Assembly (NCBI GenBank): GCA_013288555.1
Contig: JABDBQ010000017.1
Location: forward strand, 1 to 49,525
DNA: 49,525 bases
Source: Bacteroidota bacterium
GTDB lineage: Bacteria > Bacteroidota > Bacteroidia > CAILMK01
Direction: 5' to 3'
The position numbers were made by a program, and so were the translations under genes. This document shows, in pieces, positions 16,729 through 25,094 of this stretch. A model generated the notes under the pieces. The model ran no database searches and was not told the origin of the DNA. It saw only the letters and a program-made list of their open reading frames with translations. How positions within the stretch are numbered: position 1 is the first letter of the stretch; each line of letters begins with the position of its first letter.

Positions 16729-17754
16729 TTATATTTTCATGTTTAAGATGAAACCAAATTTCCCCATTACATAAAGTCCTGATGTAAATGTAGGCCCGGG
16801 CCGGAAGCCGGTTTCAAGCCCGAAAGTCAGACCATAAATGGAGAGGTCAGAGTAATCAAACCCGATCCTTGCGCCAAATCTTGATTTTGGTATTCCGTTG
16901 TTGACATTGAAATCTGTATACTTTTCTCCGCTGAGGTATTCATAGTTCGGCATGATCACATTGGTATAAGTGATGGCAGGGGCATAGAGAATATCTGCGT
17001 ATAAACAGGACTCTCCCATAACCTTGCTTTTACCCAGGGTTTTATTGCTGATGAGCAAATCATGTCTGGCCGTGACTGAATATCCAATACTTATGATATT
17101 TTCCTCCATCATGGTTCCTATCGGTTCATTACCGAAATTAACAACGGTTTTATTTGGATCGTTAATATAATAACCTGAAAACGCAATCTGGTTTCCCGAG
17201 ATGTAGGTCTGGAAATACTGCAATCCCAGGCGAAGACCATATTGCAATTGATATAAGGCTGTAACCCTTTCAGTTAACCAAAATCCCCTGTATCGTCCAA
17301 TTCTGACGGATTCTACATTGGTATCCAACTTAGAATTGAAATAATAGTCTCCATTGAGGGAGAAATTCTCAAAATTTGTGGCCCCCGTTGCCGGTCCGCC
17401 AAAACTACCCACCTGGTCAATCCCAAATTTTTCAATGGATTCAAAATAACTGCCCCTGTATTCTGCACTAATAGCAAATTTATTATGAATCCGGTACCGG
17501 ATTGAAGCATCATAGCCCAAATTTGAATTCAAGCCATCGAGTTCAAAATAAAATGGATTGATCCGAAGGCTTAGGTTTGCAGCATTGACTGGATCGTTCC
17601 GCAATTGTACAAAACTGAATGTATCATTCAGCAATATATCTATGGCTTCTTTTCTGTGTTTGGGTTTTGATGTATTGTTCTGAGCATCAACCATCCCACT
17701 ACATAACAACAAAAGCCAAATGATTAATAAAAATGATCTTTTTATATTTTTCAT
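16729..17754 (-). CDS. Probable outer-membrane beta-barrel protein
   Basis: This 341 aa protein has an N-terminal signal peptide (KRSFLLIIWLLLLCSGMVDAQ). The mature part shows repeated alternating beta-strands with aromatic girdles (for example ASIRYRIHNKFAISAEYRGSYF, and FGFILNMKI at the end). This is typical of small outer-membrane barrels, with no family I can name. It starts at ATG 17752-17754 and has a TAnnTTTG element 36 bp upstream. It is followed at 2 bp by an Ig-like lipoprotein gene. A porin-like or surface-anchoring role is an inference from the strand pattern only. Confidence 0.72.
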   Translation of the reverse strand: MKNIKRSFLLIIWLLLLCSGMVDAQNNTSKPKHRKEAIDILLNDTFSFVQLRNDPVNAANLSLRINPFYFELDGLNSNLGYDASIRYRIHNKFAISAEYRGSYFESIEKFGIDQVGSFGGPATGATNFENFSLNGDYYFNSKLDTNVESVRIGRYRGFWLTERVTALYQLQYGLRLGLQYFQTYISGNQIAFSGYYINDPNKTVVNFGNEPIGTMMEENIISIGYSVTARHDLLISNKTLGKSKVMGESCLYADILYAPAITYTNVIMPNYEYLSGEKYTDFNVNNGIPKSRFGARIGFDYSDLSIYGLTFGLETGFRPGPTFTSGLYVMGKFGFILNMKI

Positions 17755-17789
17755 GAAAAGATTATCCGGATAACACCGTTATACAAACA

Positions 17790-17797
17790 CAAATGTA
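17790..17797 (-). promoter_or_regulatory. -7-like promoter element (TACATTTG on minus strand)
   Basis: On the minus strand this reads TACATTTG, matching TAnnTTTG, 35 bp before the ATG of the beta-barrel gene. Transcription would start near 17783. No clear -33 partner was seen. Confidence 0.35.
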
Positions 17798-17834
17798 ATA
17801 CAATGGAAATAGATGCGGATGCTCTAAATTGTTT

Positions 17835-18518
17835 TTAACTTACCAATTTGGCCAGGATATATGCGGCTGAAGCAGCTGCTATCCCGATAAGAGTAACTTT
17901 TACAGTGCCCGCGATAAGTTTCTGCCCGGTAACTTTACTTTTAAAATAACCAAAAAAGATAAGCGCGATAATGGTAACAATGCATGACCAGATAAGACCC
18001 TGGTGATTGTTGGGCGTGAAAAAATAGGGTGACAATGGTATCAAGCCACCCACCAGATATGATCCTGCAATAGTAGCTCCGCTTCGCAAAGCGCGGTTCT
18101 TGACTGGTTTTTCAAGGCCAATTTCAAACTTCATCATAAACTCGACCCAGTTGTCTTTATTCAGGCTGATCTGATGTGCCACTTTTTTGCTCAGATCGTC
18201 ATCAACGCCAAGGTCAAGAAACACATCTTCAACCTCTTTTAATTCACTATCCGGTATTGTTTCAATTTCATAATATTCATTATTTGAAAGTGAATCATAA
18301 TGATCTTTTTCAGATTCACCTGACAGAAATCCTCCTAAACCCATAGAAATGCAACCTGCGGCAATTTCAGCGATACCAGAAACGATAACGAGATGGTTGG
18401 TGTCAAGTACCCCACTCAAACCAGCCGTAAGAGCGAACGGAACAGTAAGTCCATCAGATACCCCAATAATAATGTCTTTGACAAAATCAGAGCTCTTTTT
18501 GTGCGTAACATTCCCCAT
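17835..18518 (-). CDS. VIT1/CCC1-family Fe2+/Mn2+ transporter
   Basis: The protein is 227 aa from ATG 18516-18518 (the frame also runs to a TTG at 18533, giving 232 aa). The N-terminal signature DFVKDIIIGVSDGLTVPFALTAGLSG is typical of the vacuolar iron transporter family. EIAAGCISMGLGGFLSGESEKDHY follows, with the metal-coordinating Met, Gly and Glu region. A cytosolic acidic/helical insert lies between, and then come three membrane helices to the C-terminus (LIWSCIVTIIALIFFGY, KVTLIGIAAASAAYILAKL). Five membrane segments in all fit the family. It would export or store Fe2+/Mn2+. The gene lies 41 bp downstream of fumC on the same strand, so co-transcription is possible. Confidence 0.85.
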   Translation of the reverse strand: MGNVTHKKSSDFVKDIIIGVSDGLTVPFALTAGLSGVLDTNHLVIVSGIAEIAAGCISMGLGGFLSGESEKDHYDSLSNNEYYEIETIPDSELKEVEDVFLDLGVDDDLSKKVAHQISLNKDNWVEFMMKFEIGLEKPVKNRALRSGATIAGSYLVGGLIPLSPYFFTPNNHQGLIWSCIVTIIALIFFGYFKSKVTGQKLIAGTVKVTLIGIAAASAAYILAKLVS

Positions 18519-18559
18519 GTGTTTTTTATTCAAATATTTATGAGATTGACAGGAATAAT

Positions 18560-19945
18560 TTAGCCTACCATATTTTCAGGTCTTACCCATTCATCGAACT
18601 GTTCTGCCGTAAGCAAATCAAGTTCAATGGCAGCTGCCTTGAGCGTTTTATTTTCCTTATGGGCTTTTTTAGCAATTTTAGCTGAATTATCGTAGCCAAT
18701 ATGCGTATTTAAAGCTGTTACAAGCATCAAAGAGTTGTCGAGGTGCATTTTAATTCTGTCAAGGTTTGGTTCTATGCCCACAGCACAATGCTCATTGAAT
18801 GATTCGCATGCATCTCCAATCAGCCTTGCTGAGGTGAGAACATTGAATACAATCATAGGTTTAAAGACGTTCAGTTCAAACTGACCATTCATGCCGCCAC
18901 ATGTCACCGCAACATCATTACCGATCACCTGGCAGCAAACCATGGTCATTGCTTCGCACTGTGTTGGGTTCACTTTTCCTGGCATAATTGAAGAACCTGG
19001 TTCGTTTTCGGGGATTGAAATTTCACCAATGCCACATCTTGGTCCAGAACTCAGCATCCTTATGTCATTTGCAACTTTCATCATGGAAACGGCCGTACGT
19101 TTGAAAGCACCTGATAATTCAACCATGGCATCATGCGCTGCAAGTGATTCATACTTGTTTTCGGCTGGGATAAATGGCAGTTTTGTGAGCTCAGCTATCG
19201 TTTTTACAACCAGAACATCATATCCTTTCGGAGCATTCAGTCCTGTTCCTACTGCAGTGCCACCCAGACCCAGTTCAGCTACGGCTTCCAGGGCTTTTTC
19301 TATCGCTCGAATGCTGTGGTCAAGTTGTGATACATAACCTGAAAACTCCTGCCCTAAAGTTAATGGTGTGGCGTCCATAAAATGTGTTCTGCCGATTTTG
19401 ACGATTCCCTTAAAAGCGTCAGATTTTGCTTTCAAAGTATCTCTCAGCAGTTTTATTTTAGGTAGCGTTTCGTTTACTGTATACTTATATGCTGCAATAT
19501 GCATGGCTGTCGGGAAGGTATCGTTTGATGATTGTGATTTATTGACATCATCATTTGGATGGAGCACTTTTTTGGCATCCATCAGATTGCCACCATTCAT
19601 TACATGGGCACGATTGGCAATCACTTCATTTACATTCATATTGGTCTGTGTTCCTGAACCGGTTTGCCATACTACCAAAGGGAATTGGCCATCCATTTTA
19701 CCATCCAGAATTTCATCAGCAGCTTTACTTATCATGTTCATCTTTTCTTCTGAAAGAACCCCGAGTTTAAGATTGGTAATGGCAGCTGCTTTTTTCAAAA
19801 TGGCCATCGCTTCAATAATTTCTTTGGGCATGATCTGACCTCCGATCTTGAAATTTTCGAAAGAACGTTCGGTTTGTGCGCCCCAGTACTTATCTGCGGG
19901 CACTTTTACTTCGCCCATACTGTCTTTTTCGATTCTGTATTCCAT
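18560..19945 (-). CDS. fumC: Class II fumarate hydratase
   Basis: This 461 aa iron-independent fumarase interconverts fumarate and malate in the TCA cycle as a homotetramer. Visible motifs are [51 protein letters not shown] and the superfamily signature [13 protein letters not shown] with the catalytic serine loop. The frame extends to 19978, but [28 protein letters not shown] from ATG 19943-19945 is the usual N-terminus. The length is normal. It and sucD are the two TCA genes in the window, but they are not adjacent. Confidence 0.95.
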   Translation of the reverse strand: MEYRIEKDSMGEVKVPADKYWGAQTERSFENFKIGGQIMPKEIIEAMAILKKAAAITNLKLGVLSEEKMNMISKAADEILDGKMDGQFPLVVWQTGSGTQTNMNVNEVIANRAHVMNGGNLMDAKKVLHPNDDVNKSQSSNDTFPTAMHIAAYKYTVNETLPKIKLLRDTLKAKSDAFKGIVKIGRTHFMDATPLTLGQEFSGYVSQLDHSIRAIEKALEAVAELGLGGTAVGTGLNAPKGYDVLVVKTIAELTKLPFIPAENKYESLAAHDAMVELSGAFKRTAVSMMKVANDIRMLSSGPRCGIGEISIPENEPGSSIMPGKVNPTQCEAMTMVCCQVIGNDVAVTCGGMNGQFELNVFKPMIVFNVLTSARLIGDACESFNEHCAVGIEPNLDRIKMHLDNSLMLVTALNTHIGYDNSAKIAKKAHKENKTLKAAAIELDLLTAEQFDEWVRPENMVG

Positions 19946-20016
19946 TATTATAGTATTAATTAATGCAGCCTGACACATTTTAACGCAAGCTGATTGAGGT
20001 TTTTATTGATTTGCAG

Positions 20017-20024
20017 CAAAATTA
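20017..20024 (-). promoter_or_regulatory. -7-like promoter element for fumC (TAATTTTG on minus strand)
   Basis: The minus strand reads TAATTTTG, which fits TAnnTTTG. It lies 72 bp upstream of the fumC ATG in the region shared with the divergent membrane-protein gene. The -33 element is unclear. Confidence 0.33.
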
Positions 20025-20066
20025 AGAAGGGTAGGGGAGAAAATTACTAACATTTATCATATACCA

Positions 20067-20098
20067 TTGATCATTGACCAATCACTTGATTATATTTG
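20067..20098 (+). promoter_or_regulatory. Bacteroidota-type promoter candidate for the small membrane protein
   Basis: TATATTTG (20091-20098) matches TAnnTTTG, with TTG at 20067-20069 about 21 bp upstream as a -33 candidate. The inferred transcription start (about 20105) lies downstream of the upstream in-frame start at 20074, which supports ATG 20125 as the true start of the gene. Confidence 0.45.
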
Positions 20099-20124
20099 CG
20101 TGTAACGAAACAAAATACCAGCAT

Positions 20125-20526
20125 ATGCACTTTTTAGTCTCCTTACTTCTTAATGCCGTATTGGTTTTACTGGCAGCATATATTACTCCTGGTATTAAAG
20201 TCAGTAGTTTTGGAACTGCATTATGGATTGCATTTCTGATCGCTATTCTTAATCCTACCATTGGCTGGATTCTGACAGGGTTATTGCACATAGCCACACT
20301 AGGTGTTTTCTGGCTGCTGGGGATGGGATTCATCCTCCGTTTTATAGCTTTTATATTTGTTTTGAGAATTGTGGAAGCCTTCACCTCCGGATTTAATACG
20401 AAAGGTTTTAGCAACCTGATGGCTTTTGCCATTGTATTGGCCGTTCTGGGCACAATCGTTCATAGTGTTTTGGCGCCCGGCGGCATTGTATATCCTCATG
20501 ATATGCCGGTGGTGATGTTGCGGTAA
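20125..20526 (+). CDS. Phage-holin-superfamily-IV (YvlD-like) membrane protein
   Basis: This 133 aa protein has four hydrophobic helices (HFLVSLLLNAVLVLLAAYI, TALWIAFLIAILNPTIGWIL, GVFWLLGMGFILRFIAFIFV, LMAFAIVLAVLGTIVHSVL). The organisation, including the ITPGIKVSSFGTALW loop and the ILNPTIGWIL segment, fits the phage holin family 4 / YvlD group found in many bacteria without phages. The function is unknown, probably envelope-related. ATG 20125 was preferred over the upstream frame start at 20074 because a promoter-like motif overlaps that extension. It converges on the DHFR-fold gene about 100 bp downstream. Confidence 0.72.
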   Translation: MHFLVSLLLNAVLVLLAAYITPGIKVSSFGTALWIAFLIAILNPTIGWILTGLLHIATLGVFWLLGMGFILRFIAFIFVLRIVEAFTSGFNTKGFSNLMAFAIVLAVLGTIVHSVLAPGGIVYPHDMPVVMLR

Positions 20527-20582
20527 TCTGTCTCTTCTCGTTTCCGAAGGACAACACCCATCGCTGGTAACTGTTGCCCCAA

Positions 20583-21143
20583 TCAGGGCTTGGCCTTTCT
20601 GTAAATAAATAGTACATTCCCATTCTAAAAAGTCTTTGATTTAAATAGTTTTAGATTTTCACGGGATTCAGATTCTAGAAATAACGGATTGCCCTTACCC
20701 AGGATAACAGGATTCACCATAATCCTATATTCATCAATCAGACCAAGTTCTCTAAATTTCGACGCAAGGTTTGCACTTCCTAAAATAAATATGTCTTCAT
20801 CTGATTGTTGTTTCATGGTTTCAATCTGCTCTTTAATGACACTTTTTACCAATCTGGTATTGTTCCATGGGGCATTTTCAAGAGTTCTCGAGAAAACGAT
20901 TTTTGGAATAGAATTCATTCTGTTGGCAACTTCGGGATCATCTTTTATCGAATCCGGCGTTGGCCAGTATCCTGCCATTATCTCATAGGTTTTTCTTCCA
21001 AAAATAAGAGTTCCCGCACTGTCAAGTTGTTCGATGGCAAATTCATTAAACTCATGATCGACACTGTGCCAATCAATTTCTTTATTGGGACCTTCAAAAA
21101 GGCCGTCAACAGTCATCATATTAAAAAGAATAAGCTTGGACAT
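20583..21143 (-). pseudogene. DHFR/RibD-fold reductase family gene with an in-frame TAG near its 3' end
   Basis: The frame from ATG 21141-21143 encodes 172 aa and stops at TAG (20625-20627). Hallmarks of the RibD C-terminal/dihydrofolate-reductase-like family are LILFNMMTVDGLFEG, GTLIFGRKTYEIMAGYWPT, IPKIVFSRTLENAPWNNTRLV, EDIFILGSANLASKF and DEYRIMVNPVILGKGNPLF. Family members usually end with a last beta-strand like KTFKSGNVLLYY. Here the sequence reads KTF, TAG, then NGNVLFIYRKAKP before TGA at 20583-20585, in the same frame. A single substitution appears to have removed the last strand. The remaining protein may still fold. The gene follows the unknown gene at 21177 by 33 bp. The substrate is unknown. 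Confidence 0.7.
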
Positions 21144-21176
21144 AGGCTTTACTTTGATTAATATATTCTTGCTTCA

Positions 21177-21833
21177 TCATTCCCAAATAACTTCTTTAAA
21201 TCTTTCATCAGGCAAACCAAAGTAATTGCATTTCCAGGCGCTTTGAGCAAAGAAATCCAGGTTATGCCATTCGGACTTATGCCTCATAAGATGTTGTGCC
21301 GCAAAATCCCAATCTGTGTCCAGAAATTTTTCTTCACAGGTTTTCTTTTTGTCGTTTATCTCGTTATAATCGAAACTGTCATACTCGTAATGCAGAATCT
21401 CGAAAGTGTTTCCGGATTGGTCGGCATAATCCATTGAAAAATCTATTCCCCATTTAGGCCTGATATTGATGAGTTTATAAAGCAAAAAATTTGTTTTTGC
21501 AAAAAATTCCAATTGTGAAAGAGCCTCACCCACGTAACCCTTTCTTTCAAATAAAAAGGCATGGTTTAAGTAAGGCCCATCAAATGGCAATGACTGATCC
21601 GGGTTGAACATCCAGTCTGTTCTCAAGGCCATCTCATAGCGGTGATTTTGAATTTCAGTGTCATTGGCTATTGCGAAAAATTGCTCTAATTCAGTTAAAC
21701 GATATCCGTTTTGATCGAATAAACCAAGATTGTCAGGATTAATAAAAATATTTTCCGGATTATCAATTATTGGTTTATCCCAATATGGATTGGGATTAAA
21801 TTGATTGGTTGTAAGCATTAGACTTCCATTCAT
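21177..21833 (-). CDS. Hypothetical protein
   Basis: This 218 aa protein starts at ATG 21831-21833; a TTG two codons earlier (21839) is possible. There is no signal peptide or membrane helix, so it is probably cytosolic. It is acidic and rich in aromatic residues and Asn/Asp (NPNPYWDKPIIDNPENIFINP, WGIDFSMDYADQSGNTFEIL, DTDWDFAAQHLMRHKSEWH). I do not recognise a family. The gene sits 36 bp after the HtrA-like protease gene and 33 bp before the DHFR-fold gene, all on the minus strand, which suggests an operon. Its codon usage looks like that of its neighbours. Confidence 0.7.
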   Translation of the reverse strand: MNGSLMLTTNQFNPNPYWDKPIIDNPENIFINPDNLGLFDQNGYRLTELEQFFAIANDTEIQNHRYEMALRTDWMFNPDQSLPFDGPYLNHAFLFERKGYVGEALSQLEFFAKTNFLLYKLINIRPKWGIDFSMDYADQSGNTFEILHYEYDSFDYNEINDKKKTCEEKFLDTDWDFAAQHLMRHKSEWHNLDFFAQSAWKCNYFGLPDERFKEVIWE

Positions 21834-21869
21834 GTCCAAAAATAAAAAGGAATCTAAAATAATGGTAAT

Positions 21870-22850
21870 TTATTTTATTTCTCCAGGAACAACGGATACA
21901 TTTTCTTTCAAACCATTTCTTAAAACACCGATGGTTATCGTCTTACCAATTGTCTTTTCATTAAGAAGTTTGAAAAGATCATCAACACTACTAACCGGAC
22001 TTCCTTCAAATTCTACAATGATATCACCAACAAAAATAAACCCGTTACTCGCCTCTGCATCTGCTATTTTTTCAAAAACATAAACTCCTGTATTTTTAGT
22101 AAGCCCATTGACTGAAATCATACGTTGCGATAGATTTATGGTATGTCCTGCAATACCCAACTGGGCTCGTTTGATTTTGCCATAAAGGATGATCTGCCCC
22201 GCTACATTGCCCGCCAGGTTCGACGATACTGCAAAACATATCCCATGTGCTTCATTGATAATGGCTGTATTTACACCTATCACTTCACCCAGCGAATTTA
22301 CCAGTGGGCCACCACTGTTTCCGGGATTTAAAGCGGCATCTGTTTGAATTACATCATCAATTAAACGACCATTATTGGCACGCAAAGTTCTTCCGGTTGC
22401 ACTAATAATGCCTGCAGTCACAGTTTGCTGCAAGCCGTACGGATTACCAATGGCGATCGCGATTTGGCCAACCTTAAGATTTGAAGAATCTGCAAGGCTT
22501 AAACAACTTAATTCTTTGTTATAAACTTTAAGGACTGCAATATCAGTTGAAGGGTCAGCGCCCTTTAGTTCAGCAATCAGCTTTAAGCCAGTACTTAAGG
22601 TTATAGTAATACTTTCAGCCTCTTCAATTACATGATTATTTGTAATGATAAAACCATCAGAAGAAATAATAAAACCTGAACCACTTCCGGCCCGTAATTC
22701 TTTCAGTTTGGTTCGCGGATTCACTATCTTCTTTTTAACCTCAACATGCACAACGGCATCGGCTGTTTGAGACACTACAGAGGTTATCGCAGTTGAATAG
22801 GCATCAAGCAATTGGGAATCATTTGCCAAAAAATTAATTGTCTTTTCCAT
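21870..22850 (-). CDS. HtrA/DegP-like trypsin-fold serine protease with one PDZ domain, no signal peptide
   Basis: This 326 aa S1C-family protein has catalytic residues H73 (ITNNHVIEE), D103 (STDIAVLK) and S179 (NPGNSGGPL), all present. A PDZ domain fills about 220-326 (TKNTGVYVFEKIADAEASNG, DIIVEFEGSPVSSVDDLF). HtrA proteins are normally exported or membrane-anchored, but here the N-terminus (MEKTINFLANDSQLLDAYST) has no hydrophobic segment, so it is probably cytosolic. The frame is short of DegP (two PDZ domains) and closer to DegS/HhoA size. It begins a probable three-gene minus-strand operon. Protein quality control is the family role; targets are unknown. Confidence 0.88.
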   Translation of the reverse strand: MEKTINFLANDSQLLDAYSTAITSVVSQTADAVVHVEVKKKIVNPRTKLKELRAGSGSGFIISSDGFIITNNHVIEEAESITITLSTGLKLIAELKGADPSTDIAVLKVYNKELSCLSLADSSNLKVGQIAIAIGNPYGLQQTVTAGIISATGRTLRANNGRLIDDVIQTDAALNPGNSGGPLVNSLGEVIGVNTAIINEAHGICFAVSSNLAGNVAGQIILYGKIKRAQLGIAGHTINLSQRMISVNGLTKNTGVYVFEKIADAEASNGFIFVGDIIVEFEGSPVSSVDDLFKLLNEKTIGKTITIGVLRNGLKENVSVVPGEIK

Positions 22851-22944
22851 ATGGGTTGGGAAACAAAACTTATTCCGTTCTGTTTTGCTGTCAAAATGGC
22901 AAGGTCACCGATTGTTTTGGGTACCTGTGAAATATACGAAATTG

Positions 22945-22952
22945 TATCTTTG
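22945..22952 (+). promoter_or_regulatory. -7-like promoter element (TATCTTTG) close to the APH-fold kinase start
   Basis: TATCTTTG matches TAnnTTTG and lies only 7 nt before ATG 22960, so the transcript would begin at or near the start codon (nearly leaderless). No good -33 element lies at the usual distance; TTTG at 22916-22919 is about 25 bp away. Confidence 0.35.
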
Positions 22953-22959
22953 CCGGATC

Positions 22960-23967
22960 ATGGAAATCTTCCCCACCCAATATTCTCTCTTATCAGCAGC
23001 CGGCCTAAACAAATATCTGGCAACGAAGTATGGTCTTGAAAATACGACCTGTAGGTTGCTGATCCATAATGTAAGCGATACTTATTTAGTTGAATCTAAA
23101 GATGACGATAATAAATATATTTTTAAGGTTTTCCGGAATGCGCACCGGACAGCTGAAGAAATAAATGGAGAGATTGAACTTCTTAATATTCTTAATGATA
23201 AAGGCGCCAGGGTATCCATCGCACTAAAAGACCTTGAAGGGCATTACGTTCAACTTTTTCATGTCGCAGAAGGCGTTAAACGTGGGGTGATGTTTTCTTT
23301 TGCGCCCGGGAAAGTTGCATATAATTTAAGTGAAGCTCAAATAAAGATCATCGCACATGAAATAGCTGTCATTCATAATATTACAGCCAACCTGGATCTC
23401 AGTTATGAGCGTAAAAGTTATGATGTTGATATATTACTCACCAACCCGGTAAATGTTTTAAAACCAGCCTTTAAAGATTTGACGAAAGAATATGAATATT
23501 TAAAAGAAGTGTCTGAAAGGGTTGCAGGAAAAATAAGGCAATTTGATATGACTAAGTTTAGTTATGGCTATTGTCATTATGATTTCCTGCCGAAAAACTT
23601 CCATTTTACGGAAGATAACCATGTTACATTTTTTGATTTTGATTTTGCCGGGAAAGGGTTGCTTGCTAATGATATTGCTTCATTTTATGTATTCTTTTTC
23701 ATAGAAGTTTTTGCCACCAAAAGATTTACACAAGACGAAGCAGACGGGCTTTTTGCTGTTTTTATAAAATCATATCGTGAAGTAAGACCATTCTCAGAAG
23801 ATGAATTAAAATCAATCCGCTACCTGGGATTTGCTTTCTGGGTATTTTACCTCGGTTTTCAATATGAAAACTTTGAAGACTGGTCGAATATGTTTTTCGG
23901 CCCTAATTTTTTGAGAGAAAGGATAAAGTTGCTCAGACAATGGGATGAATGGTATTGTAAAGAATAG
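22960..23967 (+). CDS. Aminoglycoside-phosphotransferase-fold (APH/CHK superfamily) kinase
   Basis: This 335 aa cytosolic protein starts at ATG 22960. The frame extends to 22885, but that extension overlaps a promoter-like motif and lacks family similarity. The N-lobe has NVSDTYLVESKDDDNKYIFKVF, with the ATP-contacting lysine in FKVF, and EINGEIELLNIL with the paired Glu. The C-lobe holds the catalytic motif GYCHYDFLPKNFHF (HxDxxxxN) and the metal-binding FFDFDFAGKGLLANDIASF. This fits the small-molecule kinases related to homoserine kinase type II and choline kinase. The substrate cannot be inferred. It is divergent from the HtrA gene and converges on the signalling operon with 26 bp between. 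Confidence 0.82.
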   Translation: MEIFPTQYSLLSAAGLNKYLATKYGLENTTCRLLIHNVSDTYLVESKDDDNKYIFKVFRNAHRTAEEINGEIELLNILNDKGARVSIALKDLEGHYVQLFHVAEGVKRGVMFSFAPGKVAYNLSEAQIKIIAHEIAVIHNITANLDLSYERKSYDVDILLTNPVNVLKPAFKDLTKEYEYLKEVSERVAGKIRQFDMTKFSYGYCHYDFLPKNFHFTEDNHVTFFDFDFAGKGLLANDIASFYVFFFIEVFATKRFTQDEADGLFAVFIKSYREVRPFSEDELKSIRYLGFAFWVFYLGFQYENFEDWSNMFFGPNFLRERIKLLRQWDEWYCKE

Positions 23968-23993
23968 GCATGCTATTAATTTAATCTTGTCCC

Positions 23994-25094
23994 TTACATC
24001 GGCAAACTAAAACTAAACGTAGAGCCTGCACCCTTTTTACTATTAACTGTAATTGTTCCGCAATGAGCCTCCACGATTTTTCGGGATATGGCAAGCCCAA
24101 GGCCTGTACTGTGTTCTCCCTGTGTGCTTTGTACACTGGTGCGGGAAAAGAATTTGAAAAGTTTGCCCAATTCGTTTTCTGGAATGCCTGGACCCTCATC
24201 AATAACCGAAACAATGCAATGATCAGGCATTTTTTCTAATCTGACCATGATTTTGGTACCACCCAAAGAGAATTTGATGGCATTGGATACCAGGTTGTTC
24301 AATACCTGTTCTATATATGAGGAGTCAGCCATGGCATTTATCTCTTCTTCAGGTATTTCCAACTCAAGAGTGATGTCCTTTTTATTAGCAAGGTACTTAT
24401 TAAGCCCAATATTGGATTTAATAAGCTGGTTAATATCTGTTGGTACGGGTTTTATTTCCAGCTTGCCTGATTCAATTTTTGAAACATCAAGAATATTGTT
24501 GATCAAGCCCATCATATAAGTGCTTGATTGCTTAATCATCCCCAAAAAGCCCTTTTCTTCACCAGATAATTTATCAGATGCTTCATCGATGATAAAATCA
24601 CTCAATACCAGTATGTTGCCGAGTGGATTACGAAGATCATGGGCAGCCATGCCCAAAAGTTGGTTCTTTTCCTGGTTAAGGCGGGATAGTTCTTCGTTTT
24701 TCGCTTCCAGTTCTTTCTTTTGGTTGATCATTAATAATATATTTGACACCTTGGCGCGCGTGATATCAATATCCACTGGCTTAAACAGATAGTCAATAGC
24801 TCCGTCCTGTAAGCCTTTTACCACGTACTTGGAATCTTTATTAATGGCAGTGACAAATATGATTGGAATTTTATTCGTCCTTGGATTTGATTTTAATATC
24901 TCCACCGTTTCAAATCCGTCCATTTCAGGCATTTGCACGTCCATTAATATAAGGTCAATATTTTCTTTAAAAGCAATTTTCAATGCATCATTGCCTGAGG
25001 TGGCCCTAAAAAAAAATCTTTCATCCTTCTCAAGCATACTCTCAAGCGAAAATATGTTCTCCTCCCTGTCATCAACGATGAGTATATTATCCAT
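23994..25094 (-). CDS. Receiver-histidine kinase hybrid (REC-HisKA-HATPase)
   Basis: This 366 aa cytosolic protein opens with a receiver domain (1-120; acidic pair D8/D9, phospho-acceptor D52 in LILMDVQMPEMDG, T82, K105). A short coiled coil (125-145) follows, then a HisKA dimerisation domain with H152 (MAAHDLRNPLGN) and a HATPase with N-box NNLVSNAIKFS, G1 DEGPGIPE and G2 GLGLAISRKIV. The receiver-before-kinase order makes it a response regulator with its own kinase output, suited to relay phosphate from the large hybrid kinase upstream. Its ATG overlaps the end of the CheB gene by 8 nt, so translation is probably coupled. Confidence 0.92.
   Translation of the reverse strand: MDNILIVDDREENIFSLESMLEKDERFFFRATSGNDALKIAFKENIDLILMDVQMPEMDGFETVEILKSNPRTNKIPIIFVTAINKDSKYVVKGLQDGAIDYLFKPVDIDITRAKVSNILLMINQKKELEAKNEELSRLNQEKNQLLGMAAHDLRNPLGNILVLSDFIIDEASDKLSGEEKGFLGMIKQSSTYMMGLINNILDVSKIESGKLEIKPVPTDINQLIKSNIGLNKYLANKKDITLELEIPEEEINAMADSSYIEQVLNNLVSNAIKFSLGGTKIMVRLEKMPDHCIVSVIDEGPGIPENELGKLFKFFSRTSVQSTQGEHSTGLGLAISRKIVEAHCGTITVNSKKGAGSTFSFSLPM

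Noticed and set aside
18891-19838. Open frames on the plus strand opposite fumC
   Set aside because: They are antisense to a complete fumarase gene and encode no recognisable domain.
20125-20526. Prophage holin
   Set aside because: The family name is historical; no phage genes surround it and such four-helix proteins are common in non-phage contexts.
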